Assembly: GCA_005800465.1 (NCBI GenBank)
Contig: SYFI01000030.1
Span: forward strand, 1 to 37,317
Direction: 5' to 3'
Length of the DNA stretch: 37,317 bases
DNA from: Actinomycetota bacterium
Lineage (GTDB): Bacteria; Actinomycetota; Thermoleophilia; Miltoncostaeales; Miltoncostaeaceae
The notes beneath the pieces were generated by a model, which was given only the letters and a program-made list of their open reading frames with translations, did not search any database and was not told the DNA's origin. Below are positions 24,695 to 32,885 of the stretch, piece after piece. The position numbers and the translations under genes are program-made. Each line of letters begins with the position of its first letter. Position 1 is the stretch's first letter.

Positions 24695-25629
24695 GCTTCG
24701 CGTACCCGTGGCTGCTGCTGTTGCTCGTGCCGCTTGCCGTGGGCGTGGTGTGGTGGGTGTGGCGCGACCGCAGGGGCGTGACCAGCCACGCAGCCATTCC
24801 ATTTGCCGACCTCGACCTGATAGCCATGGCCACCCCGCGCCGCCGCTCGACCCGTTGGCTGCCGGGCATGCTGTTGGTGCTGGCCATCGCCGGGTCAACC
24901 GTTGCGCTCGCCCGCCCGCAGACCATGACCAGTGTGCCCCGCGACGAGGGCAGCATCATGCTTGCCATTGACGTATCGGGGTCAATGGCAGCTGACGACA
25001 TCCAGCCATATCGCCTTCGTGCCGCGCAGGATGCCGCCGTGGCATTCGCCGACAAGGTCCCGCGACAGTTCCAGGTGGGGCTGGTGGCATTCAGCGGTCA
25101 GGCCAACGTGCTGCTGCCGCCGAGCACCGATCGCGATGCCTTCAAGCGCGCGGTGAATTCGCTGATAGCTGACGGGGCCACCGCCAGCGGTGAGGCCATT
25201 GTCAGTTCGCTTGACGCCATCCGGTCCACGCAGCCGGGTGCCACCAAGTTGCGTAGCGCGCGGATCCTGTTGCTGAGCGATGGCGCGAACACCGTGGGCA
25301 CGCTGCCCCAGGACGCAGCCCAGCAGGCCAAGGATGCCGGGGTGCCCGTGTACACCGTGGCGCTCGGCACAGCTGACGGCCAGCTGCCCGACGGCCGCCG
25401 GGTTCCGCCGGATCCCGAGTCGCTCGCCGCCGTGGCTGAGATCACCGGCGGCCAGTCATTTGAGAGCCAGGACGCCGACTCGCTGGATCAGGTGTACGGC
25501 GACCTTGGCACGTTCATCGGCACCCGCCAGGTGATGGGCGAGGCCACCTCGTGGCCCGCCGGCATCGCCGCCCTTCTGCTCATCCTCGCCGGCATCGCCG
25601 CCTGGCGCGTCAGCCCGAGGCTTCCCTGA
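24691..25629 (+). CDS. vWA-domain membrane protein (BatA-like), first copy
   Basis: The 312-residue product has membrane helices at about 7-24 and 57-74, a von Willebrand factor A domain from about 85 with the metal-binding site DVSGSM (94-99), and a C-terminal helix near 290-305. This is the BatA/BatB arrangement: the vWA domain lies between membrane anchors and should bind partner proteins through Mg2+. GTG 24691 overlaps the DUF58 stop, and the stop overlaps the next ATG (TGATG), so the genes are translationally coupled. Confidence 0.92.
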   Translation: MSFAYPWLLLLLVPLAVGVVWWVWRDRRGVTSHAAIPFADLDLIAMATPRRRSTRWLPGMLLVLAIAGSTVALARPQTMTSVPRDEGSIMLAIDVSGSMAADDIQPYRLRAAQDAAVAFADKVPRQFQVGLVAFSGQANVLLPPSTDRDAFKRAVNSLIADGATASGEAIVSSLDAIRSTQPGATKLRSARILLLSDGANTVGTLPQDAAQQAKDAGVPVYTVALGTADGQLPDGRRVPPDPESLAAVAEITGGQSFESQDADSLDQVYGDLGTFIGTRQVMGEATSWPAGIAALLLILAGIAAWRVSPRLP

Positions 25630-26618
25630 TGTTCACGTTCATCAATCCAATGTGGCTCTGGGCCCTGTTGGTGGTGCCCGCGCTCGTGGTGATCGCCGTG
25701 TTGTGGGAGCGCGACCGGTCGAAGGTGGGCCAGGCATTTGCCGACCCGTCGGTGATGGCCATCGGGTCGGACCGCCGCGCACGCACGCTGCGCCGAACCG
25801 CATTGGCGCTGGCCATCCTGGCTGCGGCCATGGGGCCAATCGCGCTTGCCCGCCCAGCGGTGGACACCACCGAGCAGAAGCACCAGGGCGCCGTGATACT
25901 TGAGATCGACACCTCGAAGAGCATGCAGAAGACCGACCTGCTGCCCAACCGGCTGGATGCCGCCAAGGTCGCAGCAAACCAGTTCCTCGACTCCGCACCG
26001 GAGGAGGTTCTGGTGGGGCTGGTGACCTTCTCGGACCGCGCCGTGGTGCAGGTGGCACCCACACTCGACCGCATCGCGGTGCGAAACGCGCTGGATCGCC
26101 TGCAGGTGAAGGAGGGCACGGCACTGGGCGATGCGGTGGCGGCCGGGCTCGGGTCGCTCTCGGGTGCGGGGGTGCTGAACCCGCTGCCGGCATCGCCCGC
26201 GCAGTCGGCCGGGCGCATCATGATCCTCACCGATGGCGCCGGAAATGTGGGTCTGTCCACCGACGACGCCATCGCCCGCGCGCAGGCGGTAAAGGTGCCG
26301 CTCTACACCGTGATGCTGGGCAACGACGCCGGCCGTCCCGATCGTCCTCCTCCGCCGCAGGTGCTGGCGGGCATGGCGACGCAGACCGGCGGCGTCTTTG
26401 CACAGACGACCTCAACGGCCGACCTCACCAAGATCTTTGAGGACCTGGGCGGAGCGCTCACGGTCGTGCCCACGGTGCGAGAACTCACCGTGCTGGCACC
26501 CCTCATTGCCTTGATTCTGCTGGCCATCGCCGGGGTGTTGATGGCGTTCTCGCGCCGCCGCCCCATCGCCACCGGACCTGGTGCCGTCATGCCGGGGCTG
26601 CCTCCGCTGGAGGGCTGA
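25629..26618 (+). CDS. vWA-domain membrane protein (BatA/BatB-like), second copy
   Basis: The 329-residue product has the same plan as its upstream neighbour: helices at about 8-26 and 55-74, a vWA domain with DTSKS (94-98) as the metal site at the same position, and a C-terminal helix followed by a short basic/Pro tail. The two genes are ancient paralogues. ATG 25629 overlaps the upstream stop by one base. It is the last gene of the operon from 21785. Confidence 0.92.
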   Translation: MFTFINPMWLWALLVVPALVVIAVLWERDRSKVGQAFADPSVMAIGSDRRARTLRRTALALAILAAAMGPIALARPAVDTTEQKHQGAVILEIDTSKSMQKTDLLPNRLDAAKVAANQFLDSAPEEVLVGLVTFSDRAVVQVAPTLDRIAVRNALDRLQVKEGTALGDAVAAGLGSLSGAGVLNPLPASPAQSAGRIMILTDGAGNVGLSTDDAIARAQAVKVPLYTVMLGNDAGRPDRPPPPQVLAGMATQTGGVFAQTTSTADLTKIFEDLGGALTVVPTVRELTVLAPLIALILLAIAGVLMAFSRRRPIATGPGAVMPGLPPLEG

Positions 26619-26738
26619 CCGCGGGGGGCTATGGCCCCTCCGTGCGTAGTGGCTGGGAAACCCCCGCGTCGGGTCGCGGCGGAACGTTCCTTGGTGGGGA
26701 TAACCCCCGTATTTGGCTCGAAATGGGCAGATCCGTGC

Positions 26739-27086
26739 GTGAATCCACGGGGCGGCACCATCTCGCCGCAGGCCGGTGCCGCTGCCATCGAGAAGGACAT
26801 TCAGCCTGCGCGCGCCGACACGCTTGCCCGCCTACGCGCGCTCACGCCACCACCTTCGCGCCTCGCGCACCTCAAGCACGAGGTGTTGTCCGCGTTTGCC
26901 GTATCGCTCGCCGCCGACAAGGCCACTGCTGGCCACCTCCGCGCGGGCGGCATGCCAACCAACGACCCCAACTCACCGCTGCACGTGCGTGCATCGGCAA
27001 TCAAGTCGAAGATGATGGCCGATCTTGCCGCAGCCGCGAAGCCCATTGCCATCACGGTGCCGCCGGCGCGCAACCTCTGGCCCTAG
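26739..27086 (+). CDS. Hypothetical protein, about 115 aa
   Basis: I do not recognise the product. From GTG 26739 it begins MNPRGGTISPQAGAAAIEKD. It has a helical, basic middle (ARLRALTPPPSRLAHLKHEV) and ends ITVPPARNLWP. The third-position GC bias of the codons after about 26760 looks coding. The frame stays open back to ATG 26631, but that part looks less like coding sequence, so the start is uncertain. It is convergent with trkA, 7 nt away. Confidence 0.45.
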   Translation: MNPRGGTISPQAGAAAIEKDIQPARADTLARLRALTPPPSRLAHLKHEVLSAFAVSLAADKATAGHLRAGGMPTNDPNSPLHVRASAIKSKMMADLAAAAKPIAITVPPARNLWP

Positions 27087-27093
27087 CCCAGAG

Positions 27094-27750
27094 TCAATCC
27101 AGGCGGGTGAACGCCTCGACTTTCGCGGCTTCGCCAACCACGAGAAGCTCATCGTCGACCTCGATGACCGTCTCTGCGGCAGCCGGCGTGTAGTCACCAC
27201 CCGGTTTCTTCACGCACACAACGGTGACGTCGTGGCGGCTGCGGATACCAGCCTCCCCAAGACTCTTTCCGGACACGCTCGGTGGCACCATCGTCTCGCC
27301 CATGGCGAAGCGGGGATCAAGCATGACGAAGTCAAGGGCCCGCCCCACGAGGGCGTGGGCCACGCGGTTTCCCATGTCGCGCTCCGGGTAGATGACGCGG
27401 TGCACGCCGATGCGTTCGAGGATGGCCCCGTGGCGGCTTGTCACCGCCTTGGCCCAGACCCGTGGCACGCCGATCTCGAGTATCACCGACGTGGCGAGGA
27501 TGCTCGCCTCGATGTCACTCCCCACCGCGATGAGCGCGGTCCCCACGTCCTCGGCGCCGATCTGGCGTATGGCGTCGATATCGGCGCCGTTTGCCTGCAC
27601 CGCCTGCCCGATGAGGTTCATGTGGTGCTGCACGCGGGCGTCGCTGGCATCCACACCGATGACCTCCTGCCCGAGCGCCACGAGGCCCTCTGCCGCGGCC
27701 GACCCGAACCGGCCGAGTCCGATCACCATGAAATCTGCGCGCTTAGCCAA
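27094..27750 (-). CDS. trkA: TrkA/KtrA-type potassium uptake regulatory subunit
   Basis: This cytoplasmic RCK protein gates the TrkH channel according to bound nucleotide. Residues 1-140 form a Rossmann RCK_N domain with GLGRFG (11-16) and an acidic end to strand 2 (VIGVDAS). Residues about 140-218 are an RCK_C domain. Length (218) is typical of KtrA-like forms. The start is TTG 27750, overlapping the trkH 3' end by 8 nt: GAGGAAAGG about 8-10 nt upstream is a strong Shine-Dalgarno sequence, and homologues begin just before F-x-VIGLGRFG. The frame extends further upstream but only within trkH. Confidence 0.92.
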   Translation of the reverse strand: MAKRADFMVIGLGRFGSAAAEGLVALGQEVIGVDASDARVQHHMNLIGQAVQANGADIDAIRQIGAEDVGTALIAVGSDIEASILATSVILEIGVPRVWAKAVTSRHGAILERIGVHRVIYPERDMGNRVAHALVGRALDFVMLDPRFAMGETMVPPSVSGKSLGEAGIRSRHDVTVVCVKKPGGDYTPAAAETVIEVDDELLVVGEAAKVEAFTRLD

Positions 27751-29089
27751 CGATGGGCCTTTCCTCGGGGTAGTGGTACGACGTGCTGCGCTCGCGCAGC
27801 ACCAGTGACGCGCCCAGCACCTGGGGGCCAAGGCGTCCCAGGATCATCAGCACGATCAGGATGGCATCCCCGGCAACCGGAAGCGACGAGGTGATGCCCG
27901 TGGACAGCCCCGTGGTCGAGAGCGCTGAGGTGACCTCGAACAGCGACTGCTCAAGGCCGAATTCGGTGAGCGACACCATCAGCAGCGTGCCGAGCGCGAT
28001 GAGGCTGGTGAACACCACCGTCACGGCGAGCGCCACACGGATTGCTGCACCCGGAAGCCTGCGGCCGAGTAACTGCACCTCGCGATCGCCACGCAGCGAC
28101 GCGATGGTGGCGATGGCGAGCACCAGCATGGTCGTGACTTTGATGCCGCCTGAGGTCGACACGCTGCCTGCGCCGATGAGCATGAGGAAGTCGGTAACCA
28201 TGAGCGACTCGGGCTTCATCTGCGCATAGTCCACGCTGTTGAACCCGGCAGTGCGGGGCGAGATTCCCTGGAACCCGCCGTTCAGGATCTTGTCGCCCAC
28301 GCCCATTGGTCCGAGCGTTCCCGGGTTGCCCCACTCAAACAGCAGCACCAGGCCGATGCTGAGCACCAGAAGTACCGCGGTGCCGATGAGCGTGAGGCGT
28401 GTGTGCAGGCTGAACCGGTGCACGCGGTCGTGTATGCGCTGGCGCCGGATGATCTCGCTCCACACCGGCAGCCCCAGACCGCCCGCGATGATGGCCACTG
28501 ACAGCGCCCCGAGGATGACCCAGTCGTCGGAGAACGACATGAAGTTGTCCTGAAACAGGGCGAAGCCGGCGTTGTTGAACGCGGTGACCGAGTGGAACAG
28601 CCCGTACCAGAGCGCCCGCCCAAACCCCTCACCCAGTGACAGGAACCGCAGAAATAGCACCAGCGCGACCAACGACTCGATGATGGCGGTGAGAATGGCC
28701 ACACCGATCAGGATTCTGCGCACCTCGCCGGGCGCGATGAGCCCTTGCTCTGCCTGCGCCGCCTGACGTCGTCTCAGGCCGAGGCGTCCGCTGATGATGA
28801 GCACGAGGATGGCCGTGAAGGTCATCACCCCTAGGCCACCCAGTTGGCACAGCACGAGGATGACCGCCTCGCCGAAGCCGCTCCAGTAGCTGGCGGTATC
28901 GACCACTGATAACCCGGTAACGGTGACGGCGCTGGTGGCCGTGAAAAAGGCGTCGCCGATGGCCGCCGGCCCCGGGGCCGAGGTGCTGATGGGCAGCATC
29001 AGCAGGAGTGTTCCCCCCGCGATGAACGCGAGAAACGCCAGTGCAACCGATTGCGCCGGGCGAAGGCGGGCAAGCGGACGGCTGCTCAT
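27743..29089 (-). CDS. trkH: TrkH/KtrB-type potassium transporter membrane subunit
   Basis: This is a 448-residue channel-like subunit for K+ (or Na+/K+) uptake. Four pore loops with their filter glycines are visible: VTVTGLS, FNNAGFA, RTAGFNS and STTGLST, matching the four-repeat MPM fold. Many hydrophobic helices surround them. It is shorter than E. coli TrkH and similar to KtrB. It is co-transcribed with trkA, which follows with an 8-nt overlap. The start ATG 29089 has no clear Shine-Dalgarno sequence. Confidence 0.94.
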   Translation of the reverse strand: MSSRPLARLRPAQSVALAFLAFIAGGTLLLMLPISTSAPGPAAIGDAFFTATSAVTVTGLSVVDTASYWSGFGEAVILVLCQLGGLGVMTFTAILVLIISGRLGLRRRQAAQAEQGLIAPGEVRRILIGVAILTAIIESLVALVLFLRFLSLGEGFGRALWYGLFHSVTAFNNAGFALFQDNFMSFSDDWVILGALSVAIIAGGLGLPVWSEIIRRQRIHDRVHRFSLHTRLTLIGTAVLLVLSIGLVLLFEWGNPGTLGPMGVGDKILNGGFQGISPRTAGFNSVDYAQMKPESLMVTDFLMLIGAGSVSTSGGIKVTTMLVLAIATIASLRGDREVQLLGRRLPGAAIRVALAVTVVFTSLIALGTLLMVSLTEFGLEQSLFEVTSALSTTGLSTGITSSLPVAGDAILIVLMILGRLGPQVLGASLVLRERSTSYHYPEERPIVG

Positions 29090-29180
29090 GCGTCCAGTGC
29101 CAGAGCGAGCGGCAGGAGCCCAGTGCGCGTGCGTGTGGTGTCGGGGGCTGTCGGTGTCGTCACGGGCGCAACTTTAGGCG

Positions 29181-29186
29181 TACCAT
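29181..29186 (+). promoter_or_regulatory. -10 box TACCAT, leaderless promoter
   Basis: TACCAT is followed by 6 nt and GTG 29193, repeating the geometry seen elsewhere in the window. Confidence 0.5.
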
Positions 29187-29192
29187 CGCGCG

Positions 29193-30293
29193 GTGGGCCA
29201 CCTCGCCTCCCTCATGCACAAGGGTCATGCCATTGACCGCAAGGCGCTCAAGCACCTTCTCGGGCGCGTGGTCGTGTACGTGCTCATGCTCATCATCGTG
29301 CTGGCCATTATCAAGTTGGTGCCACGCATCTGGAAAGACGTCAGCGAGGGCAACCCGCTGTATGTGGCGCTTGCGATCCCATTCGAGATTCTCTCCATCG
29401 CCGGCTACGTGCTGCTGTTCTGGGCCGTGTACGGGGCCGCCGCGAAGCGCAAGGATCAGGGCGCCGATACCGCCCGCCCGCTGGGGCTGAAGAAGAGCAT
29501 GCAGCTCACCACCAGCCGCCTGGCGCTCGGCGACACGCTGCCGGGCGGCGGCGCCACTGGGTTCGCTGTGCAGTTCTGGGCACTCAGCCGCGCGGGATTC
29601 AACGCCGCGCAGATCTCGCGCACCACCACCGCATTTCTGGTGCTGAGTAACACCGTCATGACGGTGATGATCTTCGTTCTCGGCATTCTCATCGGCGCGG
29701 GGATCACGCAGGGGCACCTGCACCCGGCCATCACCTGGATTTCGGCCGGCGTGGCGCTGGCGGTCATGATCACGCTGCTGCTGTTCGCGAGGAAGGGCCG
29801 CGACTTCGTGCCGCCCGACCCTGCCGATGAGAAGCCGATCACGGGCCGTTTTGCCAAGACGCGAACCCTCATGCGTCAGGTGGCCGACCGCTTTCCCCCT
29901 GGCGCCAATGACGCCATGCACATCATCCGCCGCCCCTGGGCCATCGTCGGAATGCTGGCCAACCCGGGCTTTGACTTCTGCGCCTTTTATCTGGGAATCG
30001 CGTCGGTGGGTGATCCACTGCCCTTGTCGATCATGCTCATGGCGTACTTCATCGGCCAGGTGGGCTCGCTCATCCCGTTGCCCGGTGGCATCGGGGGCGT
30101 GCAGGGGCTGGTCATTGGGGTGCTGGTGGCGGGCGGCGCCGATGCGAGTGCGGCGACGGCTGGCGTGCTGGTGTGGACCGGCGTGGCACTGGGCACACAG
30201 ATCGTGTGGGGCATGTGGCAGTACATCGGTCTGCGGAAGTCCATCAAGCAGTGGCAGGCAGAGGGCGACACCCCGCCCGCGGCACCCGCCTAA
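29193..30293 (+). CDS. LPG-synthase-type membrane protein (UPF0104)
   Basis: The 366-residue integral membrane protein has about eight hydrophobic segments. It shows the UPF0104/lysylphosphatidylglycerol-synthase membrane-domain features, including GGGATGFAVQFWAL and the late block SLIPLPGGIGGVQGLVIG. The catalytic aminoacyl-transferase domain of MprF is absent, so it is probably a flippase-like or lipid-related protein of unknown substrate. GTG 29193 is fixed by the -10 box at 29181. It is divergent from trkH and ends before a hairpin and the 83-bp repeats. Confidence 0.85.
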   Translation: MGHLASLMHKGHAIDRKALKHLLGRVVVYVLMLIIVLAIIKLVPRIWKDVSEGNPLYVALAIPFEILSIAGYVLLFWAVYGAAAKRKDQGADTARPLGLKKSMQLTTSRLALGDTLPGGGATGFAVQFWALSRAGFNAAQISRTTTAFLVLSNTVMTVMIFVLGILIGAGITQGHLHPAITWISAGVALAVMITLLLFARKGRDFVPPDPADEKPITGRFAKTRTLMRQVADRFPPGANDAMHIIRRPWAIVGMLANPGFDFCAFYLGIASVGDPLPLSIMLMAYFIGQVGSLIPLPGGIGGVQGLVIGVLVAGGADASAATAGVLVWTGVALGTQIVWGMWQYIGLRKSIKQWQAEGDTPPAAPA

Positions 30294-30305
30294 CTGGAGA
30301 CCCCG

Positions 30306-30338
30306 CAGGTGTCGTGTGTGCCCAACACGACGCACCTG
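30306..30338 (+). terminator. Terminator-like hairpin after the UPF0104 gene
   Basis: CAGGTG (30306-30311) pairs with CACCTG (30333-30338), and TCGTGT (30312-30317) with ACACGA (30325-30330), leaving a 7-nt loop and a 2-nt bulge. It begins 13 nt after the stop codon. No strong T run follows. Confidence 0.5.
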
Positions 30339-30669
30339 TGCTCATTTGTAACGGGGTCTGACCCCACCCGGGGTCAGACCCCCAATGCGCACCCCGGCGT
30401 GCACTCGGCCGTGGCAAAGCGTGCACATTTGTAACGGTGACTGACCCCATCCAGGAGCGGATTCCACTTGGGATCTGGCGCACTGCTGGGGCGTTCGTAG
30501 GGCGTGCACATTCGTCACGGTGACTGACCCCACCCGGGGTCCGACCCCAGGGGTCAACCGTTGCGTGCACCTACGTGTGCGGAAGCGCGCACATTTGTGA
30601 CGGCGACTGACCCCACCCGGGGTCTGACCCCGGGCATGCCGGGGGTGCACGCTTCGGCCTTCCCAGGTC
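30338..30669. repeat. Four copies of an 83-bp-period repeat
   Basis: Copies begin at 30338, 30421, 30504 and 30587, exactly 83 bp apart. The first 40-45 bp of each are conserved: G(T/C)GC, (A/T)CATTTGT, (A/G)ACGG then TGACTGACCCCACCCGGGGT with small changes. The rest of each unit is largely different. Copy 1 forms a perfect stem, GGGGTCTGACCCC (30353-30365) with GGGGTCAGACCCC (30370-30382), around a 4-nt loop. The period is not a multiple of three, so it is not a protein repeat. Copy 2 lacks the second palindrome half. The array lies between two convergent genes. Confidence 0.85.
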
Positions 30670-30765
30670 CATTACGCAGTGGCAGTCAGAGGACGTCGCC
30701 CCGCCCGTGGCGTCAACGATTTCAGCGTCTGTGGTGGGGCCCGAACTGAGGACGGTGGGGCGGTG

Positions 30766-32204
30766 CTAGCGGGCGCCCACGCCTGAGGGCGGGGTTTTGA
30801 TGGTCTTGGGGGCTAGCAGCGCGATGAGGCCACCGAGGAACAGCACTCCGGCACCCACCAGCACTGCGGGGTTGAGGCCATCCACAAGTGCCTGGGCGCT
30901 GCTGTACGCCCCCGCCCCGGTGAAGATGGCCGTCATCACCGCGATGCCCAGCGCACCACCTACCTCGCGCACGGTGTTGTTGGCGCCCGATGCCTTGCCG
31001 ATGTCCTGCTCGGGTACGGACTCGATGAGCATGTTCGAGACCGGTGCGAACACCAGCGCCATGCCGAACCCGGCGAGCAGGAAGCCGCCCACCAAACCGC
31101 CGTATGAGATGTCGGGCGTGATGATGAGCCCCATTCACAGGAACCCGGCGGTCATGATGAACAAGCCCGATGCCATGAGCGGTCGTGACCCGATGCGGTC
31201 GCTGTACGCGCCGGCAAGTGGTGCGATGAACATGGGCATGATCGTCCACGGCAGGACCTTCAGACCTGCATCAAATGCGCCGTCGCCCTGCACCGTCTGA
31301 AGGAACTGCGCGAGAAAGAACACCGCCCCGAACGTGCCGAAGTACAGGCACACCGAGACGGAGTTGGCAACGGCAAAGCCGCGGATGCGAAACAGGCGAA
31401 GCGGCAGCATGGGGCACTTCGCGCGCGTTTCCCACCACAGGAAGAGCGCGAGAAACACCACTCCCCCGATGAACGTGGTGAGGATCTGCGGCGACCCCCA
31501 CCCGACCCCGGGGCCGCGCACGATCCCGTACGCCAGCCCAAACAGGCCGACGGCCACCAGCACCAGGCTCCCCAGGTCCAGGTGGCGGTCGGGGCCATAC
31601 GACTCCCGCAGCTTCCACAGCGCGATGGGGGCGAGGATGAGGCCGATGGGCACGTTCACCCAGAAGATCCAGGGCCACGACAGGGCGTCCACCAGGCCGC
31701 CACCAAGAAGAGGCCCGGCGGCAACGGCAAGCCCACTGATTCCCGACCAGATGCCAATGGCCAGCCCCCGCTTGCCGGGAGGGAAGGCGTCGGCCAGCAG
31801 GGTGAGCGACAGGGTTATTACCGGAGCGGCACCCAGCCCCTGTATCACGCGGAAGAAGATGAGCCAGTTGATGTCGGGGCCAGCGCACAGCCGGCGGATG
31901 CCACCGCGAAGATGGTGATGCCGATGGCGAACACACGCCGACGTCCGAAGCAGTCGCCAGGCGCTGCGCCCGTGAGCAGCAGGGCTGCGAATGCCAGCGT
32001 GTACGCGTTGATCACCCAGCCGAGCGTGGTCACCGAGGCGTCAAGGTCACGACGCATGGTCGGCAGCGCGGTGGTCACCACCAGGTTGTCGAGCACCAAC
32101 ATGACAAGGGCGAGGCCGGTGATGACAAGCGCCCAGATCTGGGCGCTCTTGGATCCGGCATTTGGGGGGTCGATGGCGTGCGGGTGTCTCGTCTTTACGG
32201 CCAA
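30766..32204 (-). pseudogene. MFS drug-efflux transporter (DHA2/EmrB type), disrupted
   Basis: The three pieces together give a normal DHA2 transporter of about 480 residues. The first (32204 to about 31880) holds LDNLVVTTALPTMRRDL and GDCFGRRRVF (motif A). The second (to 31135) holds VIQGLGAAPVI and PLLGGGLVDALSWPWIFWVN (motif C). The third (to 30766) holds the last helices. The frame shifts at GGGG 31876-31879; one added base restores SAGCALAPDINW. An in-frame TGA at 31137-31135 follows AGFL and is followed by MGLIITP; TGG (Trp) would be the expected codon. Two lesions argue for a real pseudogene, although the first is in a homopolymer and could be an error. The start near 32204 (TTG) is uncertain. 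Confidence 0.8.
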
Positions 32205-32323
32205 TCTAGGTGTCGCCGTGGGTGTACCGTTGTCGGATCTGCATCCGCCCCGATGCTGTTTTGATGCGCCCGCAATTAACAGATCGGCGACCGCCGGTGA
32301 GATCTTATTTTGGGAGGAACCCC

Positions 32324-32503
32324 ATGGCCGACGGTGTCAGCATTCAGATCAAGGACGGTGGCCCCGCCGTCATCAGCGGTGAGTTCACCGTCACGGGTGC
32401 AGACGGCAACGTGATTGAGGGGCTCAACCCCGTGATTGCCATCTGCCGCTGTGGCAGGAGCCAGAACCAGCCGTTCTGCGACGGATCGCACTCGCAGGGC
32501 TGA
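32324..32503 (+). CDS. CDGSH-type iron-sulfur protein, 59 aa
   Basis: This small protein binds a redox-active 2Fe-2S cluster through three cysteines and one histidine. The motif CRCGRSQNQPFCDGSH is complete, with C41, C43, C52 and H56. The N-terminal 40 residues form the short beta strands of the family. The role is probably electron transfer or cluster transfer, with no partner gene evident nearby. ATG 32324 is chosen over an upstream in-frame start because GGGAGG (32312-32317) lies 6 nt before it, one of the clearest Shine-Dalgarno sequences in the window. Confidence 0.93.
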   Translation: MADGVSIQIKDGGPAVISGEFTVTGADGNVIEGLNPVIAICRCGRSQNQPFCDGSHSQG

Positions 32504-32525
32504 CTACGTGCCTGAATGAGTGTGT

Positions 32526-32551
32526 GAAGGGCCCGGGGATCCGGGCCCTTC
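32526..32551. terminator. Strong terminator hairpin after the CDGSH gene
   Basis: An 11-bp perfect stem (32526-32536 with 32541-32551), containing AAGGGCCCGG, encloses the loop GGAT and is followed by GCGTTTCT. Being symmetrical, it may also stop the convergent gene that ends at 32558. Confidence 0.75.
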
Positions 32552-32557
32552 GCGTTT

Positions 32558-32779
32558 CTAGGCTGAGTGCGTGAGCGAGGCGAGCGAGGCGAGCGAGGTG
32601 AGGCCCTCAGCGGCCACCATGGCCATACCGATCTCGTCCGGGTCGCTCACGGCGATCTCCTCGTGCAGCACCGCACGGGCCAAGGAGAGTGCTGCATCGA
32701 TCGCCCGGAGGTGATCGGCGGTGAGCTGCACGACGAGAGCCTCGTCATGGTCGCGCTGGATGGGTTTCATGATCGTCAT
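32558..32779 (-). CDS. Small hypothetical protein, about 73 aa
   Basis: I do not recognise this protein. From ATG 32779 it reads MTIMKPIQRDHDEALVVQLT, with a helical middle (DHLRAIDAALSLARAVLHEE) and the ending LASLASLTHSA. The ending is encoded by three copies of a 9-bp unit (32573-32599). The frame is open further upstream to 32914, but that part overlaps the promoter and start of the aldo/keto reductase gene and is less plausible. ATG 32770 is another possible start. It is divergent from the reductase. Confidence 0.55.
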   Translation of the reverse strand: MTIMKPIQRDHDEALVVQLTADHLRAIDAALSLARAVLHEEIAVSDPDEIGMAMVAAEGLTSLASLASLTHSA

Positions 32780-32873
32780 GTACCGAATGATTGCGCGGCC
32801 TCCTGCCGTTGTCAGGGGGGGATCGGTGTCACTGTGACGTCGGCTTGACATGTCCGAATCGGCACGAATCCCG

Positions 32874-32879
32874 TAAGGT
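32874..32879 (+). promoter_or_regulatory. -10 box TAAGGT, leaderless promoter of the reductase operon
   Basis: TAAGGT is followed by 6 nt and ATG 32886. A TTGACA at 32845-32850 is 23 bp upstream of it, too far to be a standard -35. Confidence 0.5.
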
Positions 32880-32885
32880 CGGAGC

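Noticed and set aside
29160..30335. A 391-codon minus-strand open frame
   Set aside because: It is antisense to the UPF0104 membrane protein, which has a promoter and family motifs.
30244..30650. Minus-strand open frames with repeated GWGQ/PLQM-like peptides
   Set aside because: They arise from the 83-bp DNA repeat read in different frames; 83 is not a multiple of three, so a real protein repeat would not keep frame.
30338..30669. CRISPR array
   Set aside because: There are only four units, the conserved part is about 40-45 bp with internal mismatches, one copy lacks half of the palindrome, and there are no cas genes nearby.
4955..31137. TGA read as an amino acid (recoded genetic code), suggested by two in-frame TGA codons
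   Set aside because: Many intact genes here use TGA as their real stop (vapB, yaaA, the HtrA-like gene, moxR, pntAA and others), so general recoding is excluded. No selenocysteine element was seen after either TGA.
32845..32850. TTGACA as the -35 of the aldo/keto reductase promoter
   Set aside because: It is 23 bp from the TAAGGT -10 box, outside the usual 16-19 bp spacing.
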